Under the pieces are notes generated by a model. The model did not search any database and had not been told where the DNA came from. It worked only from the letters and a program-made list of their open reading frames with translations. Made by a program: the position numbers and the translations under genes. This document shows positions 61,398-64,000 of a stretch of DNA of 64,000 nt, piece by piece. The stretch lies in NCBI GenBank assembly GCA_963779225.1, contig CAVZWW010000003.1:620001-684000 (forward strand), written 5' to 3'. Position 1 is the first letter of the stretch; each line of letters opens with the position of its first letter. Origin of the DNA: CAVPCZ01 sp963779225 (GTDB taxonomy: Bacteria > Bacteroidota > Ignavibacteria > UBA10030 > UBA6906).

Positions 61398-63251
61398 TTA
61401 GCCGAAAGACACGGTGGCGCCGGGGCGGTCCGTGAGAATGTTGAAAATGACCCGGGTGATGAAGATCGCGCTGAACATGCTGGCCGCAATGCCGATCATG
61501 AGTGTCAGCGCAAATCCCTGAATGGGGCCGGACCCGAATTGGAACAGGATGACGCCCGTAAGGAACGTGGTGAGGTTGGAGTCGAAGATCGCCGTGAAGG
61601 CTTTCTCGTAGCCGGCGTCGATGGCGGCGCGCAGCGTTTTCCCGGTCGCCTGTTCTTCGCGGATACGTTCGTAGATCAGCACATTGGCGTCCACCGCCAC
61701 GGCCAGGGTCAGGATGATGCCCGCGATGCCGGGAAGAGTGAGGGTTCCCTGGAATGCCGCGAGCACGGCCAGCAGGAACAGAAGGCAGAAAACCACCGCC
61801 ACGTTTGCCACAAGTCCGCCGGTACGGTAGTAGACCGCCATAAAGATGATCGTGAGCAGCGTTGCGAGCACCGACGAGAGGATACCGCTTCGAATGGAGT
61901 CTTCGCCGAGCGACGGCCCGACGGAACGCTGTTCGATGATATCCACCGGTGCGGGGAGAGCGCCGGCTTTCAAGACGATCTCGAGGAGACGCGCTTCTTC
62001 AAGGTTGTCCATTCCCTCGATCTGCGAGCTGCCGCCGGTGATTTTGCCGCGCACGACGGGTGCGGAGAAGACTGCATCGTCCAGCACAATCGCGATGCGT
62101 TTATTGATATTGGCGCCCGTGATTCGCGCCCAGTCACGCGCGCCGTCGCTGTTCATCTCCATGGTCACGATCGGCTGGTTGAAGCTCGGATCAAGTGTGG
62201 CCCGGGCGTTCACGATCACGCCGCCGGTGAGCTCGGGCGTGGCTTTGACAGCAAAGAGGGTGTAGAATTTCTTCCCGTCTTCCAGGATACGCGGCTTGGC
62301 GCTCCAGACAAACTGCATATCATCGGGGATGGCGCGGATGACATCAGTGCGTTCGAGCCAGCGGCGGACTTTTTCGCGGTTCTCCTCCGCGACCATGGCC
62401 TCGCCAGGATACTGCGGATTCACGAGGGCCACCGTAAAGAACGGGTGTTTCTTTGCGAATTCTTCCGGACTCATTTCACCATCGGGAGTGGCGATTTTCG
62501 TGGAATCGCCGGGTGCTGCCGTTGCCGCCGCACTGCTGTCACTGGAGTCGGCCGCTGTGGTTGCCGCGAGTACGCCATCAACCGATTGCATGACCCGGTA
62601 GGCGATTTCGGGATCTTTCAGCAGTTTGAATTCGAGGAGGGCCGTGCCCTGGAGCAGCTGGCGCACTTCGGCTTCCTTGCTGACGCCCGGGAGTTCGACG
62701 TTGATGCGGCTGCCGCCCAGCTTCTGAATGGAAGGTTCCGACACACCGTACTGGTCCACGCGGTTACCGACGATCTCGATGGCGCGATCAATGGCCTTTT
62801 TTGCTTCGTCTTCCAGCATTGCCGCGACTTTGTCATTGTCATCGCGCAGGCTGCCGAAATAGCGGCTCATGCGGATTTGCTCCTGTTCGAACTTGCGCCG
62901 GATGATGATCACGGGCGATTCCTCGGACCGCTTGGTCTCCTCGCGCACATCGTTCATGATCCGGGTGAAGACTTCATCCTTGTTCTTGCCCAGATCTTCG
63001 ATCAGTCTCAGGATGTTGACCTCGAGCACGACTCGCATGCCGCCTTGAAGATCCAGACCGAGCTTGATACGTTTGGCGCGGTTCTCACGGATGTCCTGTT
63101 CGTTCTTTTCCACGAACTGCAGACTGTCCGCTCCCTGCAGCGTTTTCATCTCGGAATGCAGCGCATAGTCCTTGTAGGTGGGATACAAAAAGTAGAGAGC
63201 CAGCAGGACAGCCGCGGCAATGACCACAATTTTTGTTCTGTACTTTCGCAC
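61398..63251 (-). CDS. secD: Protein translocase accessory subunit SecD
   Basis: The 617-residue protein has one N-terminal helix, GLDLQGGMRVVLEV, a large periplasmic domain (about 60-430), and five C-terminal helices with GIILTLAVAVDANVLIYERIREE. An Ala/Ser/Thr-rich stretch (about 236-252) is inserted in the periplasmic part. The GTG start at 63251 has GGAGG seven bases upstream. It heads the secD-secF-STAS operon. Confidence 0.96.
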   Translation of the reverse strand: MRKYRTKIVVIAAAVLLALYFLYPTYKDYALHSEMKTLQGADSLQFVEKNEQDIRENRAKRIKLGLDLQGGMRVVLEVNILRLIEDLGKNKDEVFTRIMNDVREETKRSEESPVIIIRRKFEQEQIRMSRYFGSLRDDNDKVAAMLEDEAKKAIDRAIEIVGNRVDQYGVSEPSIQKLGGSRINVELPGVSKEAEVRQLLQGTALLEFKLLKDPEIAYRVMQSVDGVLAATTAADSSDSSAAATAAPGDSTKIATPDGEMSPEEFAKKHPFFTVALVNPQYPGEAMVAEENREKVRRWLERTDVIRAIPDDMQFVWSAKPRILEDGKKFYTLFAVKATPELTGGVIVNARATLDPSFNQPIVTMEMNSDGARDWARITGANINKRIAIVLDDAVFSAPVVRGKITGGSSQIEGMDNLEEARLLEIVLKAGALPAPVDIIEQRSVGPSLGEDSIRSGILSSVLATLLTIIFMAVYYRTGGLVANVAVVFCLLFLLAVLAAFQGTLTLPGIAGIILTLAVAVDANVLIYERIREEQATGKTLRAAIDAGYEKAFTAIFDSNLTTFLTGVILFQFGSGPIQGFALTLMIGIAASMFSAIFITRVIFNILTDRPGATVSFG

Positions 63252-63299
63252 TGCATACCTCCGGGATCAAGCATTCGAGGACTCGTAGAGAAGCTCATA

Positions 63300-63328
63300 A
63301 ATATACCTTAACATCCCTGAAAAGTCAA
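63300..63328 (-). promoter_or_regulatory. Promoter for secD-secF-STAS
   Basis: On the minus strand TTGACT (63328-63323), a 17-base spacer and TATATT (63305-63300). Both boxes match well and the spacing is ideal. Confidence 0.7.
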
Positions 63329-63336
63329 CACGAACC

Positions 63337-63365
63337 TTGCTTTTCGGGCACATATGGCGTATATT
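63337..63365 (+). promoter_or_regulatory. Promoter for the PpiD/SurA-like gene
   Basis: TTGCTT (63337-63342), a 17-base spacer and TATATT (63360-63365). It is divergent from the secD promoter, with only eight bases between the two -35 boxes. Confidence 0.65.
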
Positions 63366-63414
63366 TTAAGATATTATCACAAGGTCTTCCCGCGTAAGGA
63401 GGTTGGTTTACCAC

Positions 63415-64000
63415 ATGCCTATTATGACCCGCATGCGTGACAGCATGCCAATAATCCTGTTCGGACTTCTCATCGCCTTCGTCATTACCATCGTTTTTGA
63501 ATGGGGCATGGACTACCTTGGCATGCGTGGCGGTCCGGCGGATGTCATCGGGACGGTCGATGGAACCAAGATCCACTACAAAGACTTCACCGACATGGTG
63601 AAAAACGTCGCTGATAATCAGAAGTCCCAGAGCGGCGCGGAGCCGGACGAAGCGCAGATGACACAGATCCGGGAGCAGGTCTGGCAGAACATGGTTACGC
63701 AGCATCTCCTGGAAAAGGAAGTGCAGCGTCTGGGCATCAGGGTGAGTGACCAGGAGCTTGTGGACTGGGTCCGCGGCGAAACGCCACCGGAAGACCTGCG
63801 CCGCAACTTCATCGATTCCACCGGCCAGTTCCGCCGTGATGTGTACGAGCAGTTCCTGGCCAGTCCCAATCAGTTTGTTCGCGACCCGACCGGAGCTGAT
63901 AAGGAATTCGGAACGAAGTGGCTCAAGCAATATGAACAGGGACTGCGTCAGCGGCGCCTGCAGGAAAAACTGCAGAGTGTGATTCTCGCATCCGTGCGCG
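63415..64000 (+). CDS. PpiD/SurA-like periplasmic chaperone or peptidyl-prolyl isomerase (partial, C-terminus outside window)
   Basis: The first 195 residues are present. A short cytoplasmic tail MPIMTRMRDSMP leads into one membrane helix (about 12-29), then the SurA-type N-terminal helical domain with IGTVDGTKIHYKDF, WQNMVTQHLLEKEVQRLGI and VSDQELVDWVRG. PpiD helps fold proteins leaving the Sec channel, which fits its divergent pairing with secDF. The ATG has TAAGGAGG about 12 bases upstream. The isomerase domain would lie to the right of the window. Confidence 0.88.
   Translation, partial: MPIMTRMRDSMPIILFGLLIAFVITIVFEWGMDYLGMRGGPADVIGTVDGTKIHYKDFTDMVKNVADNQKSQSGAEPDEAQMTQIREQVWQNMVTQHLLEKEVQRLGIRVSDQELVDWVRGETPPEDLRRNFIDSTGQFRRDVYEQFLASPNQFVRDPTGADKEFGTKWLKQYEQGLRQRRLQEKLQSVILASVR

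Noticed and set aside
60867..63311. 814-residue open frame on the plus strand opposite secD and secF
   Set aside because: It lies antisense to two certain genes, is rich in His, Asp and Arg in a way typical of reversed GC-rich coding DNA, and has no recognisable domain or ribosome site.
1..64000. tRNA, rRNA, CRISPR, transposase, integrase or phage genes
   Set aside because: I looked for these in the gaps and frames and found none; intergenic spaces are short and no repeat-spacer pattern occurs.

Overview
The window is about 58-60% GC (an impression from reading, not a count), densely packed, and entirely chromosomal in character. I found no rRNA, tRNA, CRISPR array, insertion sequence or phage gene. 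An FCB-group bacterium with an outer membrane fits best, probably near Ignavibacteria/Kapabacteria/Chlorobiota. One secreted protein ends in a type IX secretion (por) sorting domain with the NYPNPFNPSTT signature, YCF48-type propellers and the TIGR03545/TIGR03546 pair are present, and the histidine kinase has the HQLGTPL H-box common in this group. Several promoters look like ordinary sigma-70 sites (TTGnnn, 17 bp, TATATT/TATCTT) rather than the Bacteroidia-specific type. The lineage is an inference.

Layout. 1-6858 (minus): purN-purH-mreB-mreC-mreD-mrdA-rodA, purine synthesis followed by the elongasome, almost without gaps. 6895-7833 (minus): an S66 carboxypeptidase. 7960-10669 (plus): a cNMP-GAF-PP2C signalling phosphatase and a prohibitin-like SPFH protein. 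10981-13500 (plus): a multiheme cytochrome and a fused monoheme cytochrome-porin, a possible electron route across the outer membrane. 13786-21528 (plus): UDP-GlcNAc 2-epimerase, a giant DUF2334/glycosidase protein, a processive GT2 synthase and an outer-membrane barrel. Together these resemble a synthase-dependent exopolysaccharide system with an unfamiliar combination of parts. 21592-23751: a secreted YCF48 propeller with a T9SS tail. 23763-28160 (minus): a sulfur/thiol-flavoured run (DUF302, two rhodaneses, methyltransferase, OsmC), a three-part membrane NTPase that may be a one-chain ECF-like transporter, and a decayed mobA.

28444-38954: a conserved hypothetical, a cell-wall amidase, a saccharopine-dehydrogenase-like enzyme, a compact 8-oxoguanine (GO) repair operon mutT-mutY-ogg, two small membrane proteins, the TIGR03545/TIGR03546 pair and an acyl-ACP thioesterase. 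38979-46335: a membrane-anchored pseudokinase, an M14 peptidase, an M16 peptidase pair and a family-5 uracil-DNA glycosylase. 46396-57452: an L-arabinan/L-arabinose utilisation locus with GH51 and GH127 arabinofuranosidases, ribulokinase, ribulose-5-P epimerase, a fucose-isomerase-like protein standing where AraA would be expected, a Zn dehydrogenase and a sodium symporter. The plus-strand part lies behind a perfect consensus promoter. 57515-64000: histidine kinase, purA, a STAS protein, secF, secD, and divergently the start of a PpiD/SurA-like chaperone.

The strongest candidates for undescribed systems are the exopolysaccharide cluster (13786-21528), the S-T-NTPase membrane fusion (26087-27790) and the pseudokinase (38979-39905).
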